Below, piece by piece: positions 8,461 through 16,540 of a DNA stretch of 64,000 nucleotides (positions are counted from its first letter, which is position 1; the number at the start of each line of letters is the position of its first letter). The notes beneath the pieces were generated by a model, which saw only the letters and a list, made by a program, of their open reading frames with translations, did not search any database and was not told where the DNA came from. The translations under genes and the position numbers were made by a program. The stretch covers positions 49,155 through 113,154 of the forward strand of contig CANLSR010000011.1 of NCBI GenBank assembly GCA_947493945.1, in the 5' to 3' direction. The stretch comes from an uncultured bacterium (GTDB lineage: Bacteria; Bacteroidota; Rhodothermia; Rhodothermales; Rubricoccaceae).

Positions 8461-8512
8461 GTCTGCTCGGGCCAGAATGAGCTGGCCACTGAGCGGCCAG
8501 GCTGGCCACCGG

Positions 8513-9871
8513 CTACAACATGTAGGGGACGTCGGAGGCGTGGGTGGGGTAGGCCCAGATCGTCTCGCGGAGCGCGCTCGCGGGGACCCCGTGCCGGATG
8601 GCGAGCGCGAACACGTTGACGAGGTCGCCCGCGCCCGGCCCCAGCAGGTGGGCGCCGACGACCCGGCCGTCCGCGGTGAGCACCTTGTAGCCCGCGACCT
8701 CGGCCCGAACGCGGCGGTAGGTGTACCAGTCGGTCGTGTCGCCCTCGTTCACCTCGATGTCGACGTCCTGGTCGGAGGCCTCGGCCTCGGTCAGTCCGAC
8801 CGACGCCAGGGGCGGTCCGGTGAAGGCGACCGAGGGGACGCCGTCGTGGTTCGGCGTCCGGTGCGGCCCCCTGAGCAGGTTCGAGGCGACGACGTGGGAC
8901 TCGTGGGCGGCGACGGGCGTGAGCGGCGGGCCGCCCGAGTCGGCCGCGTCGCCAGCGGCCCAGACGCGCGGGTTCGAGACGCTCCGGAGGTGGTCGTCGA
9001 CCGTCACGCCGCGCTCGGAGGACTCGACACCAGCGGTCTCCAAGTCCAGGGCGGCAAGGGCGGGGATCCGGCCGGCGCCGTGGACCACGAGGTCGGCCTC
9101 GACCGTCTGGCGCTCGCCGCCCGTGGTCTCGGTCGTCACCCGGAACCCGTCACCGTGGCGCTCGACGCCGACGACGGACGTGCCCAGGCGGAGGTCGACG
9201 CCGAGGTCGCGGGTGTGGGCCGCGAGGCAGTCGACGAGGTCGGGGTCGAAGGCCTCGAGGGGCCGCTCGCCGCGGTGGACGACCGTCGCGCGGGCGGCCG
9301 TCCGGGCGACGACGTGGGCGAACTCCATCGAGACGTAGCCGCCGCCCACGAACACGACGTGCCCGGGGAGCGCGCCGAGGTCGAGGAAGTCAGTGCTCGT
9401 GGCCACGTGCTCGGCGCCGTCGAACGGGAGCGGGGCCGGCTCGGCGCCCGTCGCGACGAGGAGGTGCTCGAACGTCAGGCGTTGCTCGCCGCCCTCGCCG
9501 TCGACCACGAGGGCGTCCTCAGCCACGAGACGGGCGCGGCCGTGGAGCGTGTCGATCCCCTGTTTCTGGAAGGCGGCCTCACGCTTGTCGGGGACGGGCT
9601 CGGTGAACGTCCGCTTGAAGGCCATGAGGTTGGCCCAGTCGACCGAGGGGGCCGCGTCGACGCCGTGGCCGGCCATCCGGCGGCCCCAGTCGACGAGGTG
9701 CTCGGCGCCGACCAAGACCTTCTTGGGGTCGCACCCGCGGAGGGCGCACGTCCCGCCGTAGGGGCGCGAGTCGACGACGGCGACGCGCCAGCCGGCGGCG
9801 GCGCACTTGTGGGCGGCCGCCGAGGCCCCGGAGCCGGTGCCGAGGACGACGAGGTCGTAGGGGTCGGGCAT
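8513..9871 (-). CDS. FAD/NAD(P)-dependent disulfide oxidoreductase (MerA/glutathione reductase-like)
   Basis: 452 aa. It has an N-terminal FAD-binding Gly-Thr-Gly-Ser-Gly motif (residues 11-15), a redox pair Cys42 and Cys47 in the Gly-Thr-Cys-Ala-Leu-Arg-Gly-Cys segment, a second dinucleotide fold (Val-Gly-Gly-Gly-Tyr near 205), the Ala-Ala-Gly-Asp FAD motif near 310, and a C-terminal dimerisation domain ending in the segment Tyr-Pro-Thr-His. Unlike MerA it has no N-terminal HMA domain and no C-terminal Cys-Cys, so it is not a second mercuric reductase in the strict sense. It follows merA by four bases. It probably supplies thiol or other reducing capacity during mercury stress; the exact substrate is unknown. 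Confidence 0.8.
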   Translation of the reverse strand: MPDPYDLVVLGTGSGASAAAHKCAAAGWRVAVVDSRPYGGTCALRGCDPKKVLVGAEHLVDWGRRMAGHGVDAAPSVDWANLMAFKRTFTEPVPDKREAAFQKQGIDTLHGRARLVAEDALVVDGEGGEQRLTFEHLLVATGAEPAPLPFDGAEHVATSTDFLDLGALPGHVVFVGGGYVSMEFAHVVARTAARATVVHRGERPLEAFDPDLVDCLAAHTRDLGVDLRLGTSVVGVERHGDGFRVTTETTGGERQTVEADLVVHGAGRIPALAALDLETAGVESSERGVTVDDHLRSVSNPRVWAAGDAADSGGPPLTPVAAHESHVVASNLLRGPHRTPNHDGVPSVAFTGPPLASVGLTEAEASDQDVDIEVNEGDTTDWYTYRRVRAEVAGYKVLTADGRVVGAHLLGPGAGDLVNVFALAIRHGVPASALRETIWAYPTHASDVPYML

Positions 9872-9875
9872 GGGC

Positions 9876-11651
9876 TCAGGCGGCGCAGCAGCTCAGCTGC
9901 CCGACGTCCTTGCGGAACGTGATGGCGGCGAGCTTGACGGCCTCGGAGAGGGTGAGGTAGGGGTGGAAGGCGTCGGCGAGCTGCTGGGTCGTGATCCCGT
10001 GGCGGATGGCGAGGGCCACCTCCATCAAGAGCTCCGAGCCCTCGGGCGCCAGGACCCGGGCGCCGAGGACAGCGTCGGTCTCGCGGTCGCGGACGAGCGT
10101 GACCGAGCCCCGCGTGTCACGGGCAGCCAAGGCGCGGGGCACGTGCTCCATCGCGAGCGTCGAGGCCTCGGCGTCGAAGCCGGCCGATTGGGCCTGGGCG
10201 AGGTCGAGGCCAACGCCGGCGAGCTGGGGGTCGGTGAAGACGACCCAGGGGAGTGCGGTGTAGTCGGTCTCGGCGTAGAGGCGCTGGTGCGCGTTTCGCG
10301 CGGCGAGCGAGCCCTCGTAGGCGGCGGTGTAGACGAACATCTTGTCGCCGAGCACGTCGCCGGCCGCGAACACGCCCTCGGCCGCTGTGCGGAGCGTGGC
10401 GTCGACGGGCACGAAGCCGCGGTCGTCCGCGTCGATGCCAAGCGTCTCCAGGCCCAGGCCGTCGGTGTTGCCGCGGCGGCCGGTCGCGAGCAGGAGGTGC
10501 GAGCCGCGCACGGTCTCGGTGCGGCCGTCGGCCTCGATCTCGACGACGATCTCGGCGCCCTCGCGGCGGACGGCGTGCGTGGCGACGCCGGTGCGGACCG
10601 TGACGCCGTCGTCCCGGAGGAACCCTTCGAGCGCGTCGGTGAGCGCGGCGTCCTCGCGGGGGAGGACGCGGTCCGAGCGCTGGAGGAGCGTGACGGGCAC
10701 GCCGAGCCGGGCGAACGCCTGGGCGGCCTCGACGGCCACGTACCCGCCGCCGAGCACGACGAGGTGCTCGGGCGCGGCGGCGAGATCCCAGAGCGTGTCG
10801 TTCGTCAGGAAGCCGGCGTCGGCCAGACCCGGGACGTCGGGGACGAACGTCCGTGCGCCGGTCGCGACCAAGACGGACCGGGCCCGGAGCGTCGGGCCGC
10901 CGGCCACCTCGACCGTGTGGAGGCCCGCGTCGTGGCCCGCCAGCCGGGCGCGGCCGGCGACGAGGTCGATGGCGACATCGTCGGCGACGACGTCGACGTA
11001 TTTGGCCTGGCGGAGGTCGGCGACGAGGGCGCGGACCTGGGCGAGCACGGCGTCAAAATCGGCCACGCGGCCCGTCGTCTCGACGCCATCGAACGCGTCG
11101 CGCTGGGCGCGGTGGACGGCCTCGGCCGCGCGGATGGTCGCCTTTGAGGGCACGCAGCCCACGTTGACGCACGTCCCGCCGATGGGGAGGCCGTCGTTGA
11201 CGATGGCCGTGCGCCCGCCGAGCTCGGAGGTCTTGAGGGCTGCGGCGAAGGCGGCCGAGCCGCCGCCGACCACGACGAGGTCGTAGGCGCTCTCGGGAAG
11301 GGACGCGGGCGCGGCGGGCTGGAAGGTCGAGGTCGCACCGTCGCCCGAGGGGACGGCAGGGGACTCGGCGGGGGCGCCGTACCCGGTCGCAGGTCCCGCC
11401 GCCGGAGGATCGGGTGCCTCTTCAGGCGCGGCGGTGTCGAGGGCGGCGCGGTAGCCCGCGGCCTCGACGGCGGCCACAAGGTCGGTCGTCGAGACGGGCG
11501 CGTCGTCCGCGAGCGTGACGTCGGCCCGGCCGGACTCCCAGCCGGGGACCGACGCTGAGGCCACGCCGGGGAGCACCTCGAGCGCCTCGGTGACGTGGCG
11601 GGCGCAGCCCGAGCAGGTCATCCCGCCGACGGTCAGGGTGAGGTCAGGCAT
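9876..11651 (-). CDS. merA: Mercuric reductase with N-terminal HMA domain
   Basis: 591 aa. MerA reduces Hg(II) to volatile Hg(0) with NADPH in the cytoplasm. Residues 1-70 are an HMA domain with Met-Thr-Cys-Ser-Gly-Cys (Cys13, Cys16) that receives mercury; residues 75-120 are a Pro/Ala linker; the reductase core follows with Gly-Gly-Gly-Ser (129-132) for FAD and the active pair Cys161 and Cys166 in Gly-Gly-Thr-Cys-Val-Asn-Val-Gly-Cys. The C-terminus carries the diagnostic vicinal Cys588-Cys589. All mercury-handling residues are present. The start overlaps the end of the merT-merP gene by eight bases, so it is in the same operon. Confidence 0.95.
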   Translation of the reverse strand: MPDLTLTVGGMTCSGCARHVTEALEVLPGVASASVPGWESGRADVTLADDAPVSTTDLVAAVEAAGYRAALDTAAPEEAPDPPAAGPATGYGAPAESPAVPSGDGATSTFQPAAPASLPESAYDLVVVGGGSAAFAAALKTSELGGRTAIVNDGLPIGGTCVNVGCVPSKATIRAAEAVHRAQRDAFDGVETTGRVADFDAVLAQVRALVADLRQAKYVDVVADDVAIDLVAGRARLAGHDAGLHTVEVAGGPTLRARSVLVATGARTFVPDVPGLADAGFLTNDTLWDLAAAPEHLVVLGGGYVAVEAAQAFARLGVPVTLLQRSDRVLPREDAALTDALEGFLRDDGVTVRTGVATHAVRREGAEIVVEIEADGRTETVRGSHLLLATGRRGNTDGLGLETLGIDADDRGFVPVDATLRTAAEGVFAAGDVLGDKMFVYTAAYEGSLAARNAHQRLYAETDYTALPWVVFTDPQLAGVGLDLAQAQSAGFDAEASTLAMEHVPRALAARDTRGSVTLVRDRETDAVLGARVLAPEGSELLMEVALAIRHGITTQQLADAFHPYLTLSEAVKLAAITFRKDVGQLSCCAA

Positions 11652-12309
11652 CGGTGGCTGGCGCTGTGGGGTATCCCGCGGCAGCCGTGGCCGCCATCAA
11701 ATCAGCGACCGTCGCCCGCGTGGGATCGAAGGAGACGACGGCGCGGGGCGGCTCGAACGAGACCTCGGCTTTGTCGACGCCCTCCACGGCCAAGAGCGCC
11801 CGCTCCACGGTCACATCGCACGAGGCGCACGTCATGTCTTCGACGGCGAGCACCACCCGGGCCGTCGCGAGCGGGGCGTCCGTGGCGAGCACGGCCGTGG
11901 TCGGCGGCCCGCTGGCGGCGCGGACGAGCCACGGGGAGGCGAGGAGCAAGACGGCCGCGAGCGCGCCCGCGCCCAAGATCGTGCGGCGCGTCCGAGGCTG
12001 GACGGCGTCCTCCTCGCAGTCGCAGTCGACGCCGACGGCGTCGCTGCCCGAGGCGGTGAGCCGGGCCGCGCGCCACTCGCGCCAGGCCACGTAGCCGAGG
12101 GCGCCCACGGCGAGGGCAACGAAGAGCGGCCGGTAGGGCTCGAAGGCGGTGAGCGAGCCGACCCACGCACCGCCAACGCCGAGCGAGACCAGGAGGAGCG
12201 GGACCGTGCAGCAGGCGCTCGCGGCCACGGCCGCGCCGATCGCGGCGGCCACGCCCCAGCGGGCGCCCCGGTCGGGGGTCTGGGGGGAGGAGTCCACGGG
12301 TTCAGGCAT
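11644..12309 (-). CDS. merT: Mercuric transport protein, MerT fused to a MerP-like HMA domain
   Basis: 221 aa. Residues about 18-80 are MerT-like: a first membrane helix with the vicinal pair Cys33-Cys34 followed by Thr-Val-Pro, and a second helix near 60-77. A cytoplasmic loop carries Cys96-Asp-Cys98, a further metal-handling pair. A third helix (about 110-130) leads to a C-terminal HMA domain with Met-Thr-Cys-Ala-Ser-Cys (Cys161, Cys164), equivalent to MerP. It should carry Hg(II) across the inner membrane to MerA. Fusing MerT and MerP puts the two steps in one chain. It overlaps arsR at its start and merA at its end by eight bases each. Confidence 0.9.
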   Translation of the reverse strand: MPEPVDSSPQTPDRGARWGVAAAIGAAVAASACCTVPLLLVSLGVGGAWVGSLTAFEPYRPLFVALAVGALGYVAWREWRAARLTASGSDAVGVDCDCEEDAVQPRTRRTILGAGALAAVLLLASPWLVRAASGPPTTAVLATDAPLATARVVLAVEDMTCASCDVTVERALLAVEGVDKAEVSFEPPRAVVSFDPTRATVADLMAATAAAGYPTAPATDA

Positions 12310-12745
12310 CGGGAGGGTCGGCGGTGAGCCCGTCGAGGTTGAGGGTGACGCCGCTCGCGGCCTGCTCCTCGAAGAGCCGGACCAGGAGCCGCGCGAACGG
12401 GTTGTCGGTGCAGACCGAGTAGTACAGGGTCTGGGCGTCGCGGCGGGCGACGACGATGGCCTTCTCGCGCAGGATCTTGAGGTGGCGCGAGACGGCCGGC
12501 TGGGTGATCTCGAAGAGGTCGGCGAGGTCGCAGACGCAGAGCTCGCCCGCTCGCCACAGGACGTAGAGCATCCGCAGGCGCGTCTCGTTGCTGGCCGCGG
12601 TGAAGTAGGCCGAGAGCGCGACGAGGTGGTCGTTGCCGAGAGCGTCGCGGTGGACGGCCCGGAGCTCGTCGGCGCGGTCGGCCGAGGCGTCGGGGCGGAC
12701 GCAGGTCCGGTCGGTGACGGCGAGGCGGGCAGGAGGGGACGGCAT
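12302..12745 (-). CDS. ArsR/SmtB-family metal-responsive repressor of the mer operon
   Basis: 147 aa. Residues about 45-115 form the winged helix: a recognition helix around Thr-Gln-Pro-Ala-Val-Ser-Arg-His and a wing near residues 98-110. Glu-Leu-Cys-Val-Cys-Asp-Leu (Cys70, Cys72) is the alpha-3 metal site typical of ArsR proteins that bind thiophilic ions; Cys15 and Cys112 could add ligands for Hg(II). It is the first gene of the mercury operon and therefore the likely repressor, in place of the usual MerR. A 28-bp dyad just upstream is its probable operator. Mercury sensing rather than arsenic is inferred from context. Confidence 0.85.
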   Translation of the reverse strand: MPSPPARLAVTDRTCVRPDASADRADELRAVHRDALGNDHLVALSAYFTAASNETRLRMLYVLWRAGELCVCDLADLFEITQPAVSRHLKILREKAIVVARRDAQTLYYSVCTDNPFARLLVRLFEEQAASGVTLNLDGLTADPPDA

Positions 12746-12759
12746 GCGGTGCTGTGTCT

Positions 12760-12787
12760 AACGAGATGGTTATATAACCTATTCGTT
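12760..12787. promoter_or_regulatory. Dyad operator of the mer operon
   Basis: A perfect 12-bp palindrome GGTTATATAACC (12768-12779) is flanked at three bases by perfectly inverted AACGA (12760-12764) and TCGTT (12783-12787). Its centre is 28 bases before the arsR start. Size and AT-rich core fit an ArsR-family operator overlapping the promoter. It also lies 56 bases before the divergent VOC gene and could control both. Confidence 0.75.
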
Positions 12788-12842
12788 GGCCGGTTCCAAG
12801 TCCGTCCCGATGGGCGACCTTGGCGTCTCCGCCCGCGCCCCC

Positions 12843-13181
12843 ATGCCCGACGAGATCTCCCCCATCTTCCGCGTCGCCGACGGCCGCCGGGCCGCGGCGT
12901 GGTACGTCCGCCTCGGGTTCAGGGTGGAGGGCGAGCACCGGTTCGCGCCGGACCTGCCGCTCTACCTGTTCCTCAGCCGGAACGGCGCGTCGCTCCACCT
13001 TTCGGAGCACACGGGCGACGCGCGGCCTGGCACGCTCGTGTACCTGCGGGTCGACGACGTGGACGCGATCGCCGCCGAGTTCGGGGTGGAGGTCGAGATG
13101 CAGCCGTGGGCCCGAGAAGTGCAGCTGACTGACCCAGACGGGAACCGCCTTCGTATCGGCGAGCGGGCAAAGGACGAGTAG
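12843..13181 (+). CDS. VOC/glyoxalase-fold protein
   Basis: 112 aa from ATG 12843, the start that leaves a protein of usual size for the single-domain bleomycin-resistance/glyoxalase group. Two beta-alpha-beta-beta units are visible: residues 5-50 (Phe-Arg-Val-Ala-Asp, then Trp-Tyr-Val-Arg-Leu-Gly-Phe) and 60-110 (Tyr-Leu-Arg-Val-Asp-Asp-Val, ending in Leu-Thr-Asp-Pro-Asp-Gly-Asn). Such proteins bind metals or sequester small toxic molecules. It is divergent from the mer operon and may share its control region. Met 12810 is an alternative start. Confidence 0.75.
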   Translation: MPDEISPIFRVADGRRAAAWYVRLGFRVEGEHRFAPDLPLYLFLSRNGASLHLSEHTGDARPGTLVYLRVDDVDAIAAEFGVEVEMQPWAREVQLTDPDGNRLRIGERAKDE

Positions 13182-13286
13182 TCCTGGTCCGCCTGGCAGG
13201 GGCGCGCAATCACTGGGGCGGTCGTGACCTCGGCCGGAGGATCTCCGGGTCCCCAGCGGCCCGTCTCGGGCGTTTGTGCGCGGCCC

Positions 13287-14423
13287 TCAGGTCCCGGTTC
13301 GCTTCGGGGGGCGGTACTCGACGTCGGGGCCGGTCGAGTAGACGGTGATCCGGCCTCTCGGGGCCTCGTAGCGGAGCTCGGGCCAGGTGGCCGCGATCGC
13401 TCGGAGCGCCCGGCGGACCTTGTAGCCGAAGTCCTTCTTGCCGCGCGGCGTGAGGGCTCCGTCCTCATCGGTCCGGTAGTGGCTGCCGAGCTGGGCGTGG
13501 ATCTGGTCGTAGTTCACCGTCAGGCACTCCCGCCCCGTCCGCTGGAGGGCCGCGAGCCGGTAGGTGAGCCAGAGGTAGAGGTCGTACGCTAAGGGCCACC
13601 CGCGGAAGAGGAGGGCCTTGCGGAAGTCGAGCGGGAAGCAGCTCGACACGATCTCCGACCAGAACTTGTCCGAGAGCGTGATGGAGCCGCCTTCGATGGG
13701 CTCTGCGGTGGGCGTGCCGCCTCGGCTCCAGAAGTGGTAGTCGTCGACGACGAGCAGGTGCTCGCCCTTGAGGTCGCGGCGCCCGGGGGTGATGGTCTCC
13801 CACTCGAACGTGACGACGCACGTGGCGAGCCGCTGAAGCTGGTCCAGGACGTAGCCGAGGCGGCCGTTCGCGCCGCCGGAGGGCGTGACCTCAATGCGTT
13901 CGCAGAACGCGCTGATCGTATTTCCGAGGTCGATGGTGGGGCTCTTCTTGGTGCGCGCCTCGGTGACGACGTGGCAAAGGAGGAGCCGGGCCAAGCCTCC
14001 GTAGGGGACGCCCCTCGAGACGCGTGGGTGGAGGTGGCTCGGCCCCTGCGTCATGCCCGCGCGGAGGGAGAGCGTGTAGTCGCAGTTGGTGGCCGTGTAC
14101 TCCGTCGCCAGGAGCTTGAGCGTCCCGCCGTTGCCATCGGGGATCTCGACCGGCTCGCCGTCGGGGCCGAGCTGGTAGACCTCCTTGTGGGGCAGCATGG
14201 CCTGGACGAAGTGCGTCGGGCTCATGGCGATGGTGCCGGCGTCTCGAGCGCTCCGCTCCAGGATCTGCACCAGTTGGCGCGCGCGGTTGAGCCGCCGGGT
14301 GGACGCGGCGCGCGACGCGCGGGGGAGACGCTCGGCCGATACACGGCCGAGGGGTGGCGGTGCGGCGTCGGCGTGTGCCGAGGCCGGGGCTGATGGTGGC
14401 ATCCGGAGGAGGGAATCGGGCAC
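13287..14423 (-). CDS. repA: Plasmid replication initiator, RepA type
   Basis: 378 aa. Residues about 90-330 match the layout of the plasmid RepA family seen in pRO1600-like replicons: a Gly-Val-Pro-Tyr-Gly segment before Leu-Ala-Arg-Leu-Leu-Leu, a helix with Thr-Glu-Ala-Arg-Thr-Lys, then Gly-Gly-Ala-Asn-Gly-Arg-Leu-Gly and a Leu-rich helix, and a later segment with Leu-Trp-Leu-Thr-Tyr-Arg-Leu. The first 60 residues are Pro/Ser/Arg-rich and may be a tail, so the true start could be an inner Met such as the one before Ser-Pro-Thr-His. RepA would bind iterons and recruit DnaA and helicase. Candidate iterons are 5 kb away at 8267-8427, with the mer operon between. Confidence 0.8.
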   Translation of the reverse strand: MPDSLLRMPPSAPASAHADAAPPPLGRVSAERLPRASRAASTRRLNRARQLVQILERSARDAGTIAMSPTHFVQAMLPHKEVYQLGPDGEPVEIPDGNGGTLKLLATEYTATNCDYTLSLRAGMTQGPSHLHPRVSRGVPYGGLARLLLCHVVTEARTKKSPTIDLGNTISAFCERIEVTPSGGANGRLGYVLDQLQRLATCVVTFEWETITPGRRDLKGEHLLVVDDYHFWSRGGTPTAEPIEGGSITLSDKFWSEIVSSCFPLDFRKALLFRGWPLAYDLYLWLTYRLAALQRTGRECLTVNYDQIHAQLGSHYRTDEDGALTPRGKKDFGYKVRRALRAIAATWPELRYEAPRGRITVYSTGPDVEYRPPKRTGT

Positions 14424-14527
14424 ACCCTCAGCCGATCATCAACGCTCTTTCCCGTTCGGCGATCTACCTTTCGGGACTCTCGCGGCGCTCATGCCGTGGG
14501 GTCTCTACGGCCCTGTAAATGAGAAGT

Positions 14528-14563
14528 CGAGGCCGGGCTCCATTGCACTGGGGTCCGGCCTCG
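14528..14563. terminator. Hairpin, terminator-like
   Basis: A perfect 9-bp stem CGAGGCCGG (14528-14536) and CCGGCCTCG (14555-14563) with an 18-base loop lies between the XRE regulator and repA. It could end the regulator transcript or attenuate repA; no T-run is seen next to it. Confidence 0.45.
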
Positions 14564-14695
14564 CGTGGTGTGTGTGGGAGTGTGAGCGGGGCGTTCCAGA
14601 CTTGGAACGATGAAGGGAATGTAAAGCAGAGGGCTAGATGTTGCGTCGTTTGCTCTGGGGTATTAGCCGCGGCCTTTGCCAGAGTGGGGAGGCGC

Positions 14696-15013
14696 CTACC
14701 GCTCGGTCTCGACGGAGCCGCGCCGGACGGCCTCGTCGTACCAGGGATTGGCTTCGCGGAGCTCGGCGTGGGCAGCGTCGATGAGCGTTCCCGGAGTGGT
14801 GTCGAGCGCGAGGGCGATGCGGAGGAGCGTCGGGATGGTGACGTTGCGTTCGCCGCGGTCGATCTGACCGACGAAGCTCCGGTCGAGGCCGGACGCACCG
14901 GCCAGCTTTTCCTGGCTGAGGCCGAGCTGGGTGCGGCGCGCGCGGACCGCCCGCCCCAGGAAAACTCCGGGTTGGGGATCGACAGGAAGCCGGGTCCGCG
15001 ACATGCTGGGCAT
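14696..15013 (-). CDS. XRE-family helix-turn-helix regulator
   Basis: 105 aa from ATG 15013 (ATG 15004 is an alternative). Residues about 20-75 form an HTH_XRE domain: Ala-Arg-Arg-Thr-Gln-Leu-Gly-Leu-Ser-Gln-Glu-Lys, then Ser-Phe-Val-Gly-Gln-Ile-Asp-Arg-Gly-Glu-Arg-Asn and Thr-Leu-Leu-Arg-Ile-Ala. It is the size of single-domain Cro/C.AhdI-type regulators. Located 272 bases upstream of repA on the same strand, it may control plasmid copy number, though this is only positional. Confidence 0.8.
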   Translation of the reverse strand: MPSMSRTRLPVDPQPGVFLGRAVRARRTQLGLSQEKLAGASGLDRSFVGQIDRGERNVTIPTLLRIALALDTTPGTLIDAAHAELREANPWYDEAVRRGSVETER

Positions 15014-15237
15014 GTCGACAGCTTCCCCGACGACGGACTCTATGTCTACGGGATCTATGGACCCCCCGGCCTGTTGCCCGGTATGTACCTGGCGCCAGAG
15101 GCCACCCTCCAGGGCCGGCGCCTGCTCGTTAAGTCTCAGATTTTCCAGTCCAAAGCGCGCGGCGGTTCGGTACTCTAGGGTGAGGGGCACACCCCAGTGC
15201 CCTGCTTCTCGGGCCACCGCCTGTATCCCTCCGCACG

Positions 15238-15681
15238 ATGCCGACTTCGGCACATACCCGTTCTCCCTTTGAGGGGACGAGCGCCGACTCGCCGCCCTAC
15301 GACAGCGACGGGCCCATCGCGACGTCGATCGTGTACTACGTGCTGCTGGTGACGAAGCGGCGCCGGCCTCACTTTGCGGACCCTGCGGCGCGGGACCGGG
15401 CGGAGGTGCTCCTCGGCGAGCTTGCGGAGACGCTGGGGTGCCGGGTGACGAGCTGCGAGATCAAGCCGTCGACGGCCCTGATCCAGGTGCGGGCGCCGTC
15501 GACGATCGCGCCTCACATGATCGTGCGGGGGCTGCGGCGCGGGGTGGTCGCGCCGCTGAAGGCCGAGTTTGAGGCGATCCGGCGGGCGGGGTCGGTGTTC
15601 GTGCGGCCGTACCTGCTGGCGACAGTGCCGATGCCGGATGGGGACTGCGAGGCGTTCGAGCGGCGGATACCGACGCGGTAG
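15238..15681 (+). CDS. IS200/IS605 TnpA-like protein with catalytic residues missing
   Basis: 147 aa. Residues 30-135 follow the Y1 transposase/REP-associated transposase fold: Tyr-Tyr-Val-Leu-Leu-Val-Thr-Lys-Arg-Arg-Arg-Pro near 32-43, a helix, a strand ending Ile-Lys-Pro, a Ser-Thr-Ile-Ala-Pro helix start, and a late Arg-Pro-Tyr-Leu-Leu-Ala-Thr-Val. Where active enzymes have His-x-His this protein reads Thr-Ala-Leu, and where the nucleophile Tyr is expected in the last helix it has Phe. It is therefore probably unable to cut DNA and may be a domesticated DNA-binding protein. No hairpin ends or second transposon gene were seen around it. The family call is inferred from the pattern. Confidence 0.55.
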   Translation: MPTSAHTRSPFEGTSADSPPYDSDGPIATSIVYYVLLVTKRRRPHFADPAARDRAEVLLGELAETLGCRVTSCEIKPSTALIQVRAPSTIAPHMIVRGLRRGVVAPLKAEFEAIRRAGSVFVRPYLLATVPMPDGDCEAFERRIPTR

Positions 15682-15857
15682 AGCGCGCTCTACGCGGGCG
15701 TCGGCGGGGCCGTATCCGATGGACCTGATGACGGTCGCGAAGGCGCGCTCGCGCTCGTTCGTGGCTGCCTCGTGACGCGGCCGACGAGGAGGGTGTCGTC
15801 GGGGCGGTACGCCACGGTCGCGTGGTAGCCTTCGTAGTCGAGCACGAGACGGGGGGG

Positions 15858-16292
15858 CTAGAGCTGAACGACGTGGACGGGGCCGTCGTAGCGTTCGAAG
15901 TCGGAGTCCGTCGTGTAGACGGTCGTCGCGCCGGCGTCGAGGAGCGAGGTGAGGATGATCGCGTCGGCCATCGCGAGGCCGTTCCCGTGCGCCAATCGAG
16001 CGGCGCGGTGGAGCCGCTCGGCGCCGTCGTCCGCCCCGAGCCACACGACGCGGCACGTAACGGGGAGCGAGCGGACGAGGCCGTCGGCCACGTCGCGCGG
16101 CAGGACGCCGCCCCGGAGGCCGAGCCGCTCGAGCTCGAAGAGCGTGAGGCACGAGATGGCCCCGACGGCGCGCTCGGCACGTACGTCGTCCCAGGCGGCG
16201 GTCGCCTGTGCGTCGCGAGCGTAGAGGCGCTGGAAGAACCCGGTGTCGAACCCGAGCACGGTCTCGGCAGGGTCGGTGAGGCTCGTCTCCAT
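15858..16292 (-). CDS. PIN-domain toxin (VapC-like)
   Basis: 144 aa. The PIN fold is marked by acidic residues: Asp in Gly-Phe-Asp-Thr-Gly-Phe-Phe (residue 15), Glu in Leu-Phe-Glu-Leu-Glu near 52, Asp in Met-Ala-Asp-Ala-Ile near 109, and Asp in Thr-Thr-Asp-Ser-Asp-Phe near 129. VapC proteins are Mg-dependent RNases that cleave tRNA or rRNA. Its start shares a base with the stop of the antitoxin gene (TGATG), the usual coupled VapBC order. Confidence 0.8.
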   Translation of the reverse strand: METSLTDPAETVLGFDTGFFQRLYARDAQATAAWDDVRAERAVGAISCLTLFELERLGLRGGVLPRDVADGLVRSLPVTCRVVWLGADDGAERLHRAARLAHGNGLAMADAIILTSLLDAGATTVYTTDSDFERYDGPVHVVQL

Positions 16293-16540
16293 CAGAGCTC
16301 GCGGTCGGAGCCCGCGCGGAGCGCGTCGAGCTCCGCGTCGAACTGCGCGGCGGCGTCTGGATCGGGGGCCGCGGAGCTGACGAGCGCATCGATGGCTCCG
16401 AAAGCCCGGCGTCGGCGCTCGGCGGTGACGTGGTCGGCGATGGCCTCGGCGACGACCGACGAGACCGAGCGGTCCGACTCGGCGGCGAGCTGGCGGGCCT
16501 GGTCGGCGACGTCGTCGGGAACGGTGACAGTGAGGCGCAT
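16292..16540 (-). CDS. Ribbon-helix-helix antitoxin (VapB-like)
   Basis: 82 aa. The first 45 residues form a ribbon-helix-helix: strand Leu-Thr-Val-Thr-Val-Pro, helix Val-Ala-Asp-Gln-Ala-Arg-Gln-Leu, then Ser-Val-Ser-Ser-Val-Val-Ala-Glu-Ala. The acidic, Ala-rich tail (45-82) should wrap the toxin. It would bind the PIN protein and repress its own promoter, which lies in the 265-base spacer upstream. Confidence 0.8.
   Translation of the reverse strand: MRLTVTVPDDVADQARQLAAESDRSVSSVVAEAIADHVTAERRRRAFGAIDALVSSAAPDPDAAAQFDAELDALRAGSDREL

Larger units (their letters stand above)
7427..8512. other. Non-coding region with Xer-like site and replication-origin features
   Basis: 1086 bases between the recombinase start and the end of the mer operon. 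The left part holds a symmetric Xer-like site (7512-7537). The middle (about 7560-8130) is GC-rich; frames there have no protein-like composition and no gene is called. The right part has lower GC and carries a DnaA box, five iteron-like repeats and an inverted repeat, as expected of a plasmid origin. Confidence 0.6.

Noticed and set aside
15238..15681. An active IS200/IS605 insertion sequence
   Set aside because: Catalytic His and Tyr positions are changed and no subterminal hairpins or TTAC-type ends were seen.
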